A stretch of DNA of 64,000 bases, from the NCBI GenBank assembly GCA_005223045.1, contig NJBM01000011.1:62001-126000 (forward strand), given 5' to 3'. The translations under genes and the position numbers were made by a program. Below, one piece after another: positions 1 through 8,495 of the stretch; position 1 is the first letter of the stretch; each line of letters starts with the position of its first letter. A model generated the notes under the pieces. It had not been told where the DNA came from and did not search any database. It was given only the letters and a program-made list of their open reading frames with translations. The stretch comes from Planctomycetes bacterium B3_Pla (GTDB lineage: Bacteria; Planctomycetota; Phycisphaerae; Sedimentisphaerales; Anaerobacaceae).

Positions 1-1551
1 ATCCTTACTAACCAGGCCGGTCAATTTGACGTTCGGACGCAGCCAGACATAGTAAGGTTTATCGAATAAATACAGGTACATTTGGCGCTCTTCCACAGGT
101 GTCAGTGCAAAAAGCTTGTTGGCCAACGCATTTTCTATCTTGTCGGAGGCGATAATAAGCGGCGCTGATTTTACGTCATTGACAACCTGATTCGACCAGC
201 GTACTCGCTTAAAAGATCGCAGGTACCACGGAAGAGGCCAATAGTCGTCGCCGGGACAAATAACGTCGATGGGCATGTTGCGGCCATCTTCATGAACGCC
301 TGCATACTGTTCTATCTTCTCGACAACGGTGAAAATCTCCGGCGTCGGATGAGCGTAAACATAATGATTGCGACTGTCGGCACAGTATTTGTAACTGCTC
401 TGACAGGACTGCCAGGTCAAGTGAACTGAAGCGTCAAACAACAGGAAAAGAACAATCAAACGCGGCAGAACATTTGGCGCCAGCCTCACCAGTACCACAG
501 CTCCGACCCCGGCCAAGAGAATCATGCCGTGCAGGAAGCCCAGCGCACACCAGGGGGTCTTATATGGAATCGCAGAATACACTGCCGTCATGATGAGCGT
601 GTAGAAGGCGATGAATCTGAGCAGACCGGGATCGGCCGCAGACAGGCCTTTTCTTGTCATCGCGGCTATAAAACCGACGACAGCTAAAAGGACTATGAGG
701 GCTTCGGTCCAGATCGGGCCGCCGCCGAACCTGAAATATATGAGTATCTTGAGGTAGTAGTGCCAGGGGTGGTCGTGCAAACCATTGCCGTCGGCGCGGC
801 TGAGATAGGTCGTGTAAGTTCGAATCGAATCCAGGACCCCGCCGGGATTGGACAGAAATGATGAATGCAGCAGCGCCGAGACAATCGCACCGGCTGCAAG
901 GCCAGCAACAAGATGAGACGGCTTTGCCGCCTTGATGACATTTGCGAGAGAATCCTTCTGTCGCCGGATCAGGATTGCGAGCAGGAGAGCCAGGCACATT
1001 GAGCCAAGAGCGATAATGCATGTCTCCTTGGTGGCGTGCATAAGCCCTAAGAATACCCCCGCTGACAAGGCCCAGGCGAGATTCTTGCTCCGGGTATATC
1101 GGTAGCCGGATGCAATCGCGCCGAAAGTGAAGCAGACCAGGAGCATTTCCTGGATGTAATACCGGCTGTAGAAAACCATGGCCGGCGATATAGCGGTCAA
1201 CACCGCTGCGTAAGCGGCCGCCCCCGTCCCCAGACCGCGTACCACCAGCAGGAGCATCAGTATCAGGCACGCCCCGCAGATAACGGGCACAATTCGCAGA
1301 GTAAACTCGCTTACCTGCATCAGATTCGTAGCGCCCGTGAGCCGGGCCGGCAGCAATGTCAGGTAGTTTAGCGTCGGCCCGTGGTATTCGTTGGGATCAT
1401 AAGTGTAGAGTCCCTCTTCGAGCAACAAACGGAATTTATCGGCGTGAACCGCCTCGTCGCCGTGCATGGGGCGCTGCCGGAGCCGCGGCAGGCGCAGCGC
1501 CAGCGCAACAACTGTCGCGGCCAGAATCAGGACGCAACATTTTTTGGTCAT
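1..1551 (-). CDS. Agl23-like (TIGR03663) membrane glycosyltransferase-type protein, 3' end cut by window edge
   Basis: An open frame of 517 codons runs from ATG at 1551 off the left edge without a stop. The N-terminus has one membrane segment followed by RPMHGDEAVHAD and YDPNEYHGPTLNYLT, the acidic motif and YHGP motif typical of the Agl23/TIGR03663 family, which resembles GT-C (family 39 type) lipid-linked sugar transferases. Several hydrophobic segments follow (about residues 50-380), then a hydrophilic extracytoplasmic tail. The start lies one base past the stop of the lipoprotein gene upstream, so the two are probably co-transcribed and translationally coupled. The sugar donor and acceptor cannot be read from sequence. 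Family assignment is confident; enzymatic function is inferred. Confidence 0.8.
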   Translation of the reverse strand, partial: MTKKCCVLILAATVVALALRLPRLRQRPMHGDEAVHADKFRLLLEEGLYTYDPNEYHGPTLNYLTLLPARLTGATNLMQVSEFTLRIVPVICGACLILMLLLVVRGLGTGAAAYAAVLTAISPAMVFYSRYYIQEMLLVCFTFGAIASGYRYTRSKNLAWALSAGVFLGLMHATKETCIIALGSMCLALLLAILIRRQKDSLANVIKAAKPSHLVAGLAAGAIVSALLHSSFLSNPGGVLDSIRTYTTYLSRADGNGLHDHPWHYYLKILIYFRFGGGPIWTEALIVLLAVVGFIAAMTRKGLSAADPGLLRFIAFYTLIMTAVYSAIPYKTPWCALGFLHGMILLAGVGAVVLVRLAPNVLPRLIVLFLLFDASVHLTWQSCQSSYKYCADSRNHYVYAHPTPEIFTVVEKIEQYAGVHEDGRNMPIDVICPGDDYWPLPWYLRSFKRVRWSNQVVNDVKSAPLIIASDKIENALANKLFALTPVEERQMYLYLFDKPYYVWLRPNVKLTGLVSKD

Positions 1552-1552
1552 C

Positions 1553-2383
1553 TTAATTCACCGGCTTGCCGTAAACTGCAACCTCAATGTAGTGGTTCAG
1601 ATCGTTGCTGGTGTTGCCGTTGCTGTAGAGACGGACGTAGCGTGCCTTGACGCCCTTGGCAATTACGTCGAGAAGCTTGCCTTCGTTCGTTTCGGAGTAG
1701 TGCTTGTCCTCGCCGACTCCAAGACCTGCGGTGTTGTCGATATCATTGTTGAACACGGTCTTGACGTTCGTGATAAAATCTGCATCATCGGCAACCTGCA
1801 CTACCACATCAAAATATACCCGGGCCTGCTTATGATAGTGCCAGACCACAACGGCGTAAATCTCGTGCTTTGCTTCGAGATCAATCGTGATGTCCTGTCG
1901 AAATGGGCCTAACTCGACATAGCTGCCGTCGGCAGCTTCCATGTCGCCGTCGGTGATGTAGTCGATCTCACCTATGATCGGCTCCTCGTCGCTGCTGGTC
2001 ACGAGTTTGCCTAATGCGACGTTCTTCGTTCCCGCCGGTGCAAAGAATGGCGGACGCGCCTTGCCCAGCGGTTTTTCGAGATTAGGCACCTTTGTATCCT
2101 GCGGCGTGCCCACGAACATCGGCTTGGGCAGGTCTATTTCAACAGGCGCCCATCCCGCCGGAACATCGGCAGCCGGAGCCGCCGGCTTGGCGACTGTGGT
2201 GCTTTCCGCCGTTTCGGTCCCCGCCGGGGCGGGGGTCGCAGTCAAGGTGGTGGGCGGCTGGCTTGCAGTCTCGGTCCCGGAGCCTTCGGGAGCTTTCTTG
2301 CAGGACGGGACAAGGCACAACGACAGCACTACCAGTACAGAAACAGCGACTTTGACGACTGAAGCAAGTTCTTTCTTCATCAT
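1553..2383 (-). CDS. lipoprotein with C-terminal discoidin (F5/8 type C)-like domain
   Basis: 276 residues. A short basic N-terminus and hydrophobic stretch end in a lipobox (LVPSC, Cys at about 27), so it is a predicted lipoprotein. A Pro/Thr/Ala-rich linker (about 30-95) leads to a beta-sandwich-like domain (about 115-276) with NVALGK near its start and ARYVRLYSNGN...IEVAVYG at its end, the usual signature of galactose-binding/discoidin domains. A carbohydrate-binding or surface role is inferred. It is the first gene after a sigma70-like promoter at 2476-2504 and sits one base before the Agl23-like gene. Confidence 0.75.
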   Translation of the reverse strand: MMKKELASVVKVAVSVLVVLSLCLVPSCKKAPEGSGTETASQPPTTLTATPAPAGTETAESTTVAKPAAPAADVPAGWAPVEIDLPKPMFVGTPQDTKVPNLEKPLGKARPPFFAPAGTKNVALGKLVTSSDEEPIIGEIDYITDGDMEAADGSYVELGPFRQDITIDLEAKHEIYAVVVWHYHKQARVYFDVVVQVADDADFITNVKTVFNNDIDNTAGLGVGEDKHYSETNEGKLLDVIAKGVKARYVRLYSNGNTSNDLNHYIEVAVYGKPVN

Positions 2384-2475
2384 TTTCTTTTTACCTCAAA
2401 ATAAAAAACTCTGTTCATCTGACGAAACCGGTGATCCTTACTAATGGACCGCACATCCGAAAAACTAGAACGACT

Positions 2476-2504
2476 ATAGTATCCTATATGTAGGACGTTG
2501 TCAA
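2476..2504 (-). promoter_or_regulatory. sigma70-type promoter for the lipoprotein/Agl23 operon
   Basis: Reading the minus strand, TTGACA (2504-2499) is separated by exactly 17 bases from TACTAT (2481-2476). Both boxes are close to consensus. Transcription would start near 2469 and give an approximately 85-base leader before the ATG at 2383. Confidence 0.7.
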
Positions 2505-2617
2505 GCCGCTCAGAAGTATATTTTTTTCTTTTCGCGGCATAGAACAGAGGATATTCCACGACCATAAGCAAACGTAAGAAGCTGTCAACACTGCACTTAG
2601 CTTAAGCCATAAGTTTT

Positions 2618-2662
2618 GTAAAAAATACGGCAGGGATTCGGCATTTTCCCGAATCCCTGCCG
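2618..2662 (-). terminator. intrinsic terminator of the NCS1 permease gene
   Basis: A perfect 14-bp stem (2628-2641 with 2649-2662) and a 7-base loop are followed on the minus strand by TATTTTTT. It lies about 50 bases after the permease stop codon. Confidence 0.9.
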
Positions 2663-2711
2663 TGTCGATAAACTCGTCAGAGCAGCAGGCAACCGTATGA
2701 AGCCTGGCTTC

Positions 2712-4187
2712 TCAGTCGCTCTTTTCTTCTGTCTTTTCCTTACCCGGCGCCTCTGCCGGCGCCTCTTGTGGCGCAGCTTCGGCTTCAGCAGGAGCGGCTG
2801 CCATTTCAAGGACTTTCGATTCCATACCGGCCTTTGCCAGTGCGAAGTAAAGCACGGCACCGACAATAAAGGCCATCAGCGGCGCGGCTGGGATGTTTAC
2901 CTTGCCCACGAGCGGCAGACTCACGAGCGGCATCATGCCCACGATAAAGCCGACAACCCAGGAAATCCAGCCGGCCGGGTTCCAACCGGCCCGAGGACCG
3001 GCCCATTTCTTGCCGGCCATGATGTAGTCAACCATCATCGCACCACAGACCGGGCCAAACGAGGCCCCAATCACACCGAAGACAGACATCACATCCGCTG
3101 CCCAGCCCGTCACGGCCAGCAGAATACTGACCGCCGTGCCGATACTTACCGTGATAAAGGGATTCACTTTTGGCAAAGTGGTTTTGAAGCTGTTGGCGGC
3201 AATGAACGAGGAGAAACACGCGGGCGGGAAGGCGGCCAACGCCAACAGCCACATGAATACCGCACCTGTCTTCCCACCGACCAGTATACCCATCAGTTGG
3301 GTCGGATTCAAACCGGATGCAACAGTTGCCTTGCCCGAACCGAACGTACCTGCAACGATCAACAACGCAAGTCCACCGGCAAAAACGGTTGCTCCGGCTA
3401 TCCCGACCAATCCGCCCATTGACACGTCTTTGCTGTCGCGGCTGTTCATACCAAAGTCAGTTCCGGCGGCGCCCGCCGTCGCAAAGAAGCCAATCACGTA
3501 TGTCAACAGCACGGCAATCACACTTATGGCGCTCAAGCCGGGCGTTTCGGCGGTCACTCCGACCTGGGCGGGTTCAAAAGAGCCCAGCCCGCCGGCAGAA
3601 CAGAAGAACAACACGACAAGTATGACCAACGGGATCAGAGGCAGATATGTGGCCACCTTGGCGACATACTGGATTCCCTTCAAGCCCATAAAGGCCGCTG
3701 CTGCCGCCCAGAGAATGGCAACGATAATATGCGGAGGCGTGCTGATAACCCCCATAAGATCAAGATCCGGGTAGAACGGCTTGACAAGGAATGCCGCCGA
3801 GAAGCAGGAGTTGACGCCTAACCAGCCAAACTGCAGCAAGCCCATCACAAAGCCGGGCATTACGAAGCCCCCGGTTGCTCCGTAGGTGGAGGTACCGACG
3901 ATGTAGAGGGGCAGACCAGTTTTCATGCCGAGCATTGCGGGAACCAGGTAGTAGAGGAAGTGGCACAGCAAGGCTGCCAGGATCAGGCCTAAAAGTGCAG
4001 TCCCCAATCCGTGCGACAGCACACCGCCGACCGCCCCGGACTTTTCCCCAGGAACATCTGCCCAGAAGACAAACCACAACATAATCCCGGCGTATGTGGG
4101 CGCCGTGTTCTTGTACCAAGGGGCCCGATTCCCAAGCGGGTTGGGCTTGGCCATGCTAAGATAATCTGGTAACGCTCCATTACTCAT
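2712..4187 (-). CDS. NCS1-family cytosine/purine-type permease
   Basis: 491 residues with about 12 hydrophobic segments. The NPLGNRAPWYKNTAPTYAGI N-terminus and the glycine-rich GGVLSHGLGTALLG and YIVGTSTYGATGG stretches match the nucleobase:cation symporter-1 family (CodB/purine permease type), and the length fits. The C-terminus carries a Glu/Ala/Pro-rich tail of about 35 residues (EAEAAPQEAPAEAPGKE) that looks like a low-complexity extension. A clear ribosome site (AGGAGAT) lies 7 bases before the ATG. It imports a nucleobase, hydantoin or related small molecule with cation co-transport; the substrate is not predictable here. It is followed by a strong terminator. Confidence 0.85.
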   Translation of the reverse strand: MSNGALPDYLSMAKPNPLGNRAPWYKNTAPTYAGIMLWFVFWADVPGEKSGAVGGVLSHGLGTALLGLILAALLCHFLYYLVPAMLGMKTGLPLYIVGTSTYGATGGFVMPGFVMGLLQFGWLGVNSCFSAAFLVKPFYPDLDLMGVISTPPHIIVAILWAAAAAFMGLKGIQYVAKVATYLPLIPLVILVVLFFCSAGGLGSFEPAQVGVTAETPGLSAISVIAVLLTYVIGFFATAGAAGTDFGMNSRDSKDVSMGGLVGIAGATVFAGGLALLIVAGTFGSGKATVASGLNPTQLMGILVGGKTGAVFMWLLALAAFPPACFSSFIAANSFKTTLPKVNPFITVSIGTAVSILLAVTGWAADVMSVFGVIGASFGPVCGAMMVDYIMAGKKWAGPRAGWNPAGWISWVVGFIVGMMPLVSLPLVGKVNIPAAPLMAFIVGAVLYFALAKAGMESKVLEMAAAPAEAEAAPQEAPAEAPGKEKTEEKSD

Positions 4188-4326
4188 AATTCGATCTCCT
4201 AAAAATAACCACCTCGAATATATGCCACCGGCACCTTACCGGATTGTCCGCAATATACCAGTTGCGCGTCGATACCACCAGTTTTTTTGAGGGCTTACAC
4301 TAAATTTGTCGGCGGCAATAAATCGG

Positions 4327-5433
4327 CTAACCGGTCTGCGGAATCTGGATTCTCTTGCCGTCATTCATCGCCGATTCGTGGGCGCAGATTCCCGTCATGG
4401 TCCAGTTTGCCGCCGTTCCCGCGTCAACCGAGGATTTTCTATCTTCGACAATCGCGCGAACAAACTCATGCGTCATGTGCGGGTGGGAACCGCCGTGCCC
4501 GCTGCCCTGAATGAAGGACGTGTGCTCGTGCTCTTCGTCATAGACGCCGCGCCCTGTAAAGGGAGCTATCTCCCTGGGCAGCAGGTGTCCGTAGTCGGGG
4601 ACCTCGATTCTCTCGACGTCCTCGTAGCCCGAGTAAATCGCCGGCCCTTCGCCTGCGGTCTGCTCCCATTCGAATGACAGTTCCGTGCCGTACACATCGA
4701 AACTTTCCCTGTACTGCCTGATTGTGTTAAACAGTGACCGCGTCACCTCACAGGCCAGATCGGAATCGGCGAGATTGATGACGGCTGTCTCAGCCGCAAA
4801 AGGCGAATTGTACTTCTCGATGTAATCTTCCTGGATCCGGCCCGAGCCGTGACAGACGACCGATTCGGCACGTTTCTGCGCAAGGCACAGCAGCGGGCTA
4901 ACGGCATGGGTAGCATAGTGCATCGGCGGGAAGCCGTACCAGTATTCCGGCCAGCCGGGCAGGCCCATGTTCTGCTGATGTGAGCCTCGCAGGAATTGTA
5001 TCTTGCCTAATTTGCCCGACTCGACAAGCTCTTTGGCATAGAGAAACTCCCGGCTGTACACGGCTGTTTCCATCATCATATACACCTTGCCGGCTTTTTC
5101 TCTTGCCTCGACGATTGCAAGGCAGTCCTGGGTGGTTGTAGCCATCGGGACGGTGCAGCATGTGTGTTTGCCCGCCTTTAGGGACTCAAGCGACATCCAG
5201 GCATGATCGGCAATAGGCGAGACTACGTGGATGGCGTCCAGCTCGTCAATGCTCAAAAGCTCTTCGAACTTCGTGAAGCGTCTTTCGATACCAAACTGGT
5301 CGCCTATTTCATTGAGGTGGTCTTCGGACCGTTGACAAATCGCGTAACACTCGGCATCGGGGTGTCTTTGATAGATGGGGATGAACTCAGCCCCAAATCC
5401 AAGTCCAACAACGGCAACATTGACTTTTCCCAT
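4327..5433 (-). CDS. cytosolic Gfo/Idh/MocA-family protein with altered EKP motif
   Basis: 368 residues from the ATG at 5433, chosen because AAGGAGAT lies 8 bases upstream and the Rossmann strand MGKVNVAVVGLGFGAEF begins there. No signal peptide is present, unlike the other seven paralogues in the window. The NAD(P)-binding fold spans about residues 1-120 and the GFO/MocA C-terminal domain about 130-365. At the position of the family's EKP motif it reads T94-V95-P96, so the lysine normally used for catalysis or cofactor binding is missing. It may act on an unusual substrate, or be non-catalytic. It could be co-transcribed with the permease downstream. Confidence 0.85.
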   Translation of the reverse strand: MGKVNVAVVGLGFGAEFIPIYQRHPDAECYAICQRSEDHLNEIGDQFGIERRFTKFEELLSIDELDAIHVVSPIADHAWMSLESLKAGKHTCCTVPMATTTQDCLAIVEAREKAGKVYMMMETAVYSREFLYAKELVESGKLGKIQFLRGSHQQNMGLPGWPEYWYGFPPMHYATHAVSPLLCLAQKRAESVVCHGSGRIQEDYIEKYNSPFAAETAVINLADSDLACEVTRSLFNTIRQYRESFDVYGTELSFEWEQTAGEGPAIYSGYEDVERIEVPDYGHLLPREIAPFTGRGVYDEEHEHTSFIQGSGHGGSHPHMTHEFVRAIVEDRKSSVDAGTAANWTMTGICAHESAMNDGKRIQIPQTG

Positions 5434-5462
5434 GGCTCGATCTCCTTTCCTTCTCTGTTTTT

Positions 5463-5515
5463 GTAGGAGCAACCCCATGTGGTTGCCCAGGGCAGGCACG
5501 CAGGCCTGCCCCTAC
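5463..5515. repeat. GTAGG...CCTAC palindromic repeat (REP/MITE-like), copy 1
   Basis: A 53-base element begins GTAGG and ends CCTAC. It contains two adjacent hairpins, GCAACC/GGTTGC and GGGCAGG/CCTGCCC. Related copies lie at 15040-15094, 16542-16596, 53668-53744 and 62524-62549. All are intergenic. Confidence 0.7.
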
Positions 5516-5681
5516 TCGCACTCATTCAGAGAAAGTACCTGTCGCAAAGTCGTTTGGCAAGACTTTTCTGCCCTGCGATCAACTTGCGCCAGGCGCCTCA
5601 AGCAACCGGGGCTTCCGACGGTTTGGATGGTAACCTGGTGGTTTGCGGATCGTGAATCTGTAAGTCACTTTTTTCAAGATT

Positions 5682-5769
5682 GGGTGGCAGCCTCAAAGCC
5701 GAAGGCTTTGGGGATGGTGGGCAGGGTATAAGCCATCCCCAAACTGCGTTTGAGGCTGCCACCCTTTTT
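5682..5769. repeat. long nested stem-loop
   Basis: An outer perfect 16-bp stem (5682-5697 with 5749-5764) encloses an inner stem TTGGGGATGG/CCATCCCCAA. TTTTT follows on the plus strand. It may be a terminator-like RNA, though no plus-strand gene precedes it, or a mobile palindrome. It sits just after the cytochrome b gene. Confidence 0.6.
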
Positions 5770-5837
5770 GGACTGTTAAATCAAACTTGACAGACTACTT
5801 AGGAGTCACGAACCGTTGTCCCAAATCCGGTCCTGCT

Positions 5838-6551
5838 CTATTTCTTGTCGGACATCAGCTTCTCGTACTCAAGTGGGTGCTCGTTCAGCATTTCCTCACG
5901 GGACATCCTGCCGTGCAACCACAATAGAGTCCCCGGAAAGCGAGAGGGATTGAAATGAACGTTGTAGAAATGCCAGACGAACAATGCCAGGGTCGCCAGG
6001 ATGGCCTCGTCGGCATGAATTTCGGCCGCCAGCTCGTACGTCAGCCAGGGAGCGTATTTGGCCGTTGCCTCCGGGAACCACTGCGCCAATCCCGTGCCGA
6101 TCATAATGACGCAACCCCAGTACACCGCCCAGTAGTCGAACTTCTCCAAATACGAATACCTGCGGAACTGCGGGCGTTCCTTGCTCAAACCGAGAAAGTA
6201 CAGGGAGTTCTTTATTACATCGGCTACATCCTTGGGCTTAGGCACCAGTTCGAGGAATTCGCGGCGTCCTTCCCGCGTATAAACGGTGTACAGCAGATGG
6301 TAAATGGAAACCAGCACGAGCGAGGCCCCAAAGATACGGTGAAGGCCGCGAATGGTCTCAATGCTTCCGAAAAAACTCACGACATTCTGAGTCCAACCAT
6401 ACCCAGGCCTGCCCAGGCACCACAGCGGCATTCCGGTGAAAATCAGGCCCAGAGTACCCAGGAACAATAGAATATGCTGGACGCGGAACTGAAGACCAAA
6501 ACGCTGAACATATTGCGGTTCCACGGTCCTAGAGCCGTTTGAGTTTTTCAT
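5838..6551 (-). CDS. di-haem cytochrome b (formate dehydrogenase gamma/cytochrome b561-type) membrane subunit
   Basis: 237 residues. Four membrane helices are visible (about 26-44, 72-90, 138-157, 181-199). Candidate haem-ligand histidines sit in or beside them: H26, H71, H85, H179, H194 and H199, the arrangement of quinol-oxidising or quinone-reducing cytochrome b subunits. It begins 20 bases after the multihaem cytochrome c gene, so the two most likely form one membrane complex moving electrons between the quinone pool and the periplasmic haem chain. No catalytic molybdenum or iron-sulfur subunit is nearby. Confidence 0.85.
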   Translation of the reverse strand: MKNSNGSRTVEPQYVQRFGLQFRVQHILLFLGTLGLIFTGMPLWCLGRPGYGWTQNVVSFFGSIETIRGLHRIFGASLVLVSIYHLLYTVYTREGRREFLELVPKPKDVADVIKNSLYFLGLSKERPQFRRYSYLEKFDYWAVYWGCVIMIGTGLAQWFPEATAKYAPWLTYELAAEIHADEAILATLALFVWHFYNVHFNPSRFPGTLLWLHGRMSREEMLNEHPLEYEKLMSDKK

Positions 6552-6571
6552 CGCTTCCTTCCGCTCCCTGC

Positions 6572-8425
6572 TTATTTTGCACTCATTTTCGACATGAAAC
6601 GCCTGAACAGGTCACCCATTATATGAAGAATCAACAGGGCCATGACTGTTATAATCATGTACTTGAAGAACTTGTTGATTCCCACGTGCGTGGGCCCGCT
6701 GACCTCGTGCATCTGATTCATTTCTACAAACGATCCGGCTCGATTTTCGACCGGCGTGTCCACTGCAATCTTGCCGAAGAAGAAAGGCGCGCCCAGAGAG
6801 TGACAATCCTCGCAACGGCGTGCGCCGAGCGACTGAGCGGCCGGCCGGACATAGTGGGCTATCTGCCAAAGATACGGCTCGGCCGCGGGATGATCGTCTT
6901 CTTGTGACAAATCGCCGGAATCGTCGAAGCCGTATAAAGTGCCGGCGCTAACGTAAACGGGTTTGCCCTCTACAGAACCGGCCAACGCCTTGAGGCCTTT
7001 GATGATATGATCCATAGTCAAAGCAGGCCAGTCGCCGGATTCCGGTCGCTCCACATCGATAAGAGCGGCGCCGACCACCGACATAACAGTTTCAAAAGCG
7101 ACCGGCGTAATGCCCTGGTCGGTCAGGCTGGCCCAGTATGAGGGCCAAACCAGCTTATGCGGCGCGATCTTTCCGTCATCCTGCGTGGCGTAAACAGGCG
7201 TGACAATGTGCGGAAGAGCCTCATGAGACTTGTTGACGCCGATTGTTCCCAGTCGATGCGCCCGGGAGGTCTTGACCAAAACGGTCTCATCGCCGGGCCA
7301 GGGACCGCTGTGGCATGTCGTACAGGTTAGTTTTTCAAGATGCACGGGTGGAAGACCCTTGTGCTCCGGCACCGGCGCCCCAAGCCGACCGGCAACGGGG
7401 ACTTCGTCATCTGCCCCCGGCAGGTGGCAGCCCCGGCAGGAAGAGGTAGCCGCCAGCGGATTGTCCGAATTGTCGGTCTCGCCTTCGTAGCCGCGAATGA
7501 TCTTGTGGTCGATTCCGTTGCGGTGACAATCTACACAGGTCAATCCCGCCGTCAGATGGATGTCTTCGTCGCCCGTCCACTTCTCGGCGTGCTCGTCCGT
7601 CAGATACATGTTCGAATGACAGAAATAGCACCGATCGGACGGCGTTTCTCTGAGGATGTTGAACAGAACCTCTTTCTTGTCGCCGAACGTGTTCGCTCGA
7701 TACGTGATACCGGGCGGTATCTTCTTCGGATCGTTCAGCGGCTCGGGCATCATCGGGTCATACGTGTCGGGCATGTCCTTGGCCGAGCCGGTCACCGTGG
7801 CAAAGCTGGACGTTGCAGCAGCGGCCCAGCGGAAGTTCTCACGCAGAACCTGAGACCTGTACTCGCCCCGGTTATGACCGGGGTCGGCATCGTGACAGGC
7901 AAGGCAGTCGATTTCCAGCTTGCCCGATACGAAGGACCGCATAATCTCGTCCGGGTCTTCGGTTTCGCGCTCGCCTACGCCGCCGCCGGGAATATGCCCG
8001 CCGAATATCTTCAAAAACAACCTGTCGGTCAGACCGACCTGCCTGGGCCTGAACGTTCCGGGCCAGGCGCGATGTGAGATCGGAATCTGAGTGCCGGTGC
8101 GCCCGTCGGCAAGTATCCACGGCTGACCGGGCCGACCCGGCGCCACGTTCGCATCTGCTGCGTTGAAGTGCCAGCCGGAGCCGATTACATCGTAGCTGTG
8201 GCATACGCCGCCGCACGTCTGCTTGGTCGAAAAAGGCAGAAGCGGGTCGTCGTCGGGGGCGATCTCGTCGCCCTCCTCGGCCACCAGAGGAATCTGGTGA
8301 ACCGGATGGGCCATGCTGCCGTCACTCTCGTCGCCCAGAAGCTTGTGCTCGGTGTCCGCTGCGGCAGCAAAATGGCACAATGCCGGCAGACACAGAAGGG
8401 CGGTCAACATCAATCCATTCTTCAA
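6572..8425 (-). CDS. membrane-anchored seven-haem cytochrome c
   Basis: 617 residues, probably starting at TTG (8425) with AAGGA about 10 bases upstream; the next ATG (8410) would cut into the signal peptide (about 1-23). There are seven covalent haem sites: C71GGVCH (a CX3CH variant), then CXXCH at C174, C266, C297, C330, C368 and C538. A C-terminal membrane helix (about 587-604) anchors it. Haem spacing recalls the octahaem tetrathionate reductase-like cytochromes, but one site is missing or different, so a specific substrate cannot be assigned. Adjacent cytochrome b suggests periplasmic electron transfer with the quinone pool. The gene starts only 70 bases after a Tat-exported oxidoreductase gene. 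Confidence 0.85.
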   Translation of the reverse strand: MKNGLMLTALLCLPALCHFAAAADTEHKLLGDESDGSMAHPVHQIPLVAEEGDEIAPDDDPLLPFSTKQTCGGVCHSYDVIGSGWHFNAADANVAPGRPGQPWILADGRTGTQIPISHRAWPGTFRPRQVGLTDRLFLKIFGGHIPGGGVGERETEDPDEIMRSFVSGKLEIDCLACHDADPGHNRGEYRSQVLRENFRWAAAATSSFATVTGSAKDMPDTYDPMMPEPLNDPKKIPPGITYRANTFGDKKEVLFNILRETPSDRCYFCHSNMYLTDEHAEKWTGDEDIHLTAGLTCVDCHRNGIDHKIIRGYEGETDNSDNPLAATSSCRGCHLPGADDEVPVAGRLGAPVPEHKGLPPVHLEKLTCTTCHSGPWPGDETVLVKTSRAHRLGTIGVNKSHEALPHIVTPVYATQDDGKIAPHKLVWPSYWASLTDQGITPVAFETVMSVVGAALIDVERPESGDWPALTMDHIIKGLKALAGSVEGKPVYVSAGTLYGFDDSGDLSQEDDHPAAEPYLWQIAHYVRPAAQSLGARRCEDCHSLGAPFFFGKIAVDTPVENRAGSFVEMNQMHEVSGPTHVGINKFFKYMIITVMALLILHIMGDLFRRFMSKMSAK

Positions 8426-8495
8426 TGTACGCTCGATCCTTATATCCCCACTGCGTTAACATTCAACGCACAAAATGGCCACTGTAAACGACGAT

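Larger units (their letters stand above)
2384..2711. other. intergenic region between permease and lipoprotein genes
   Basis: This 328-base gap holds the terminator of the upstream permease gene (2620-2662) and the promoter of the downstream lipoprotein gene (2476-2504), both on the minus strand. I see no gene in it. Confidence 0.7.
5434..5837. other. intergenic region with two palindromic elements
   Basis: The 404-base gap between the cytochrome b stop and the oxidoreductase start contains a GTAGG/CCTAC-bounded palindrome (5463-5515) and a long nested stem-loop (5682-5769). No protein-coding gene is visible. Confidence 0.6.

Noticed and set aside
560-1270. 236-residue minus-strand frame
   Set aside because: It is an out-of-frame shadow of the Agl23-like gene, whose frame shows membrane segments and family motifs.
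2697-3774. Plus-strand frames opposite the permease
   Set aside because: Low-complexity, Arg/Thr/Pro-rich translations with no family features; antisense shadows.
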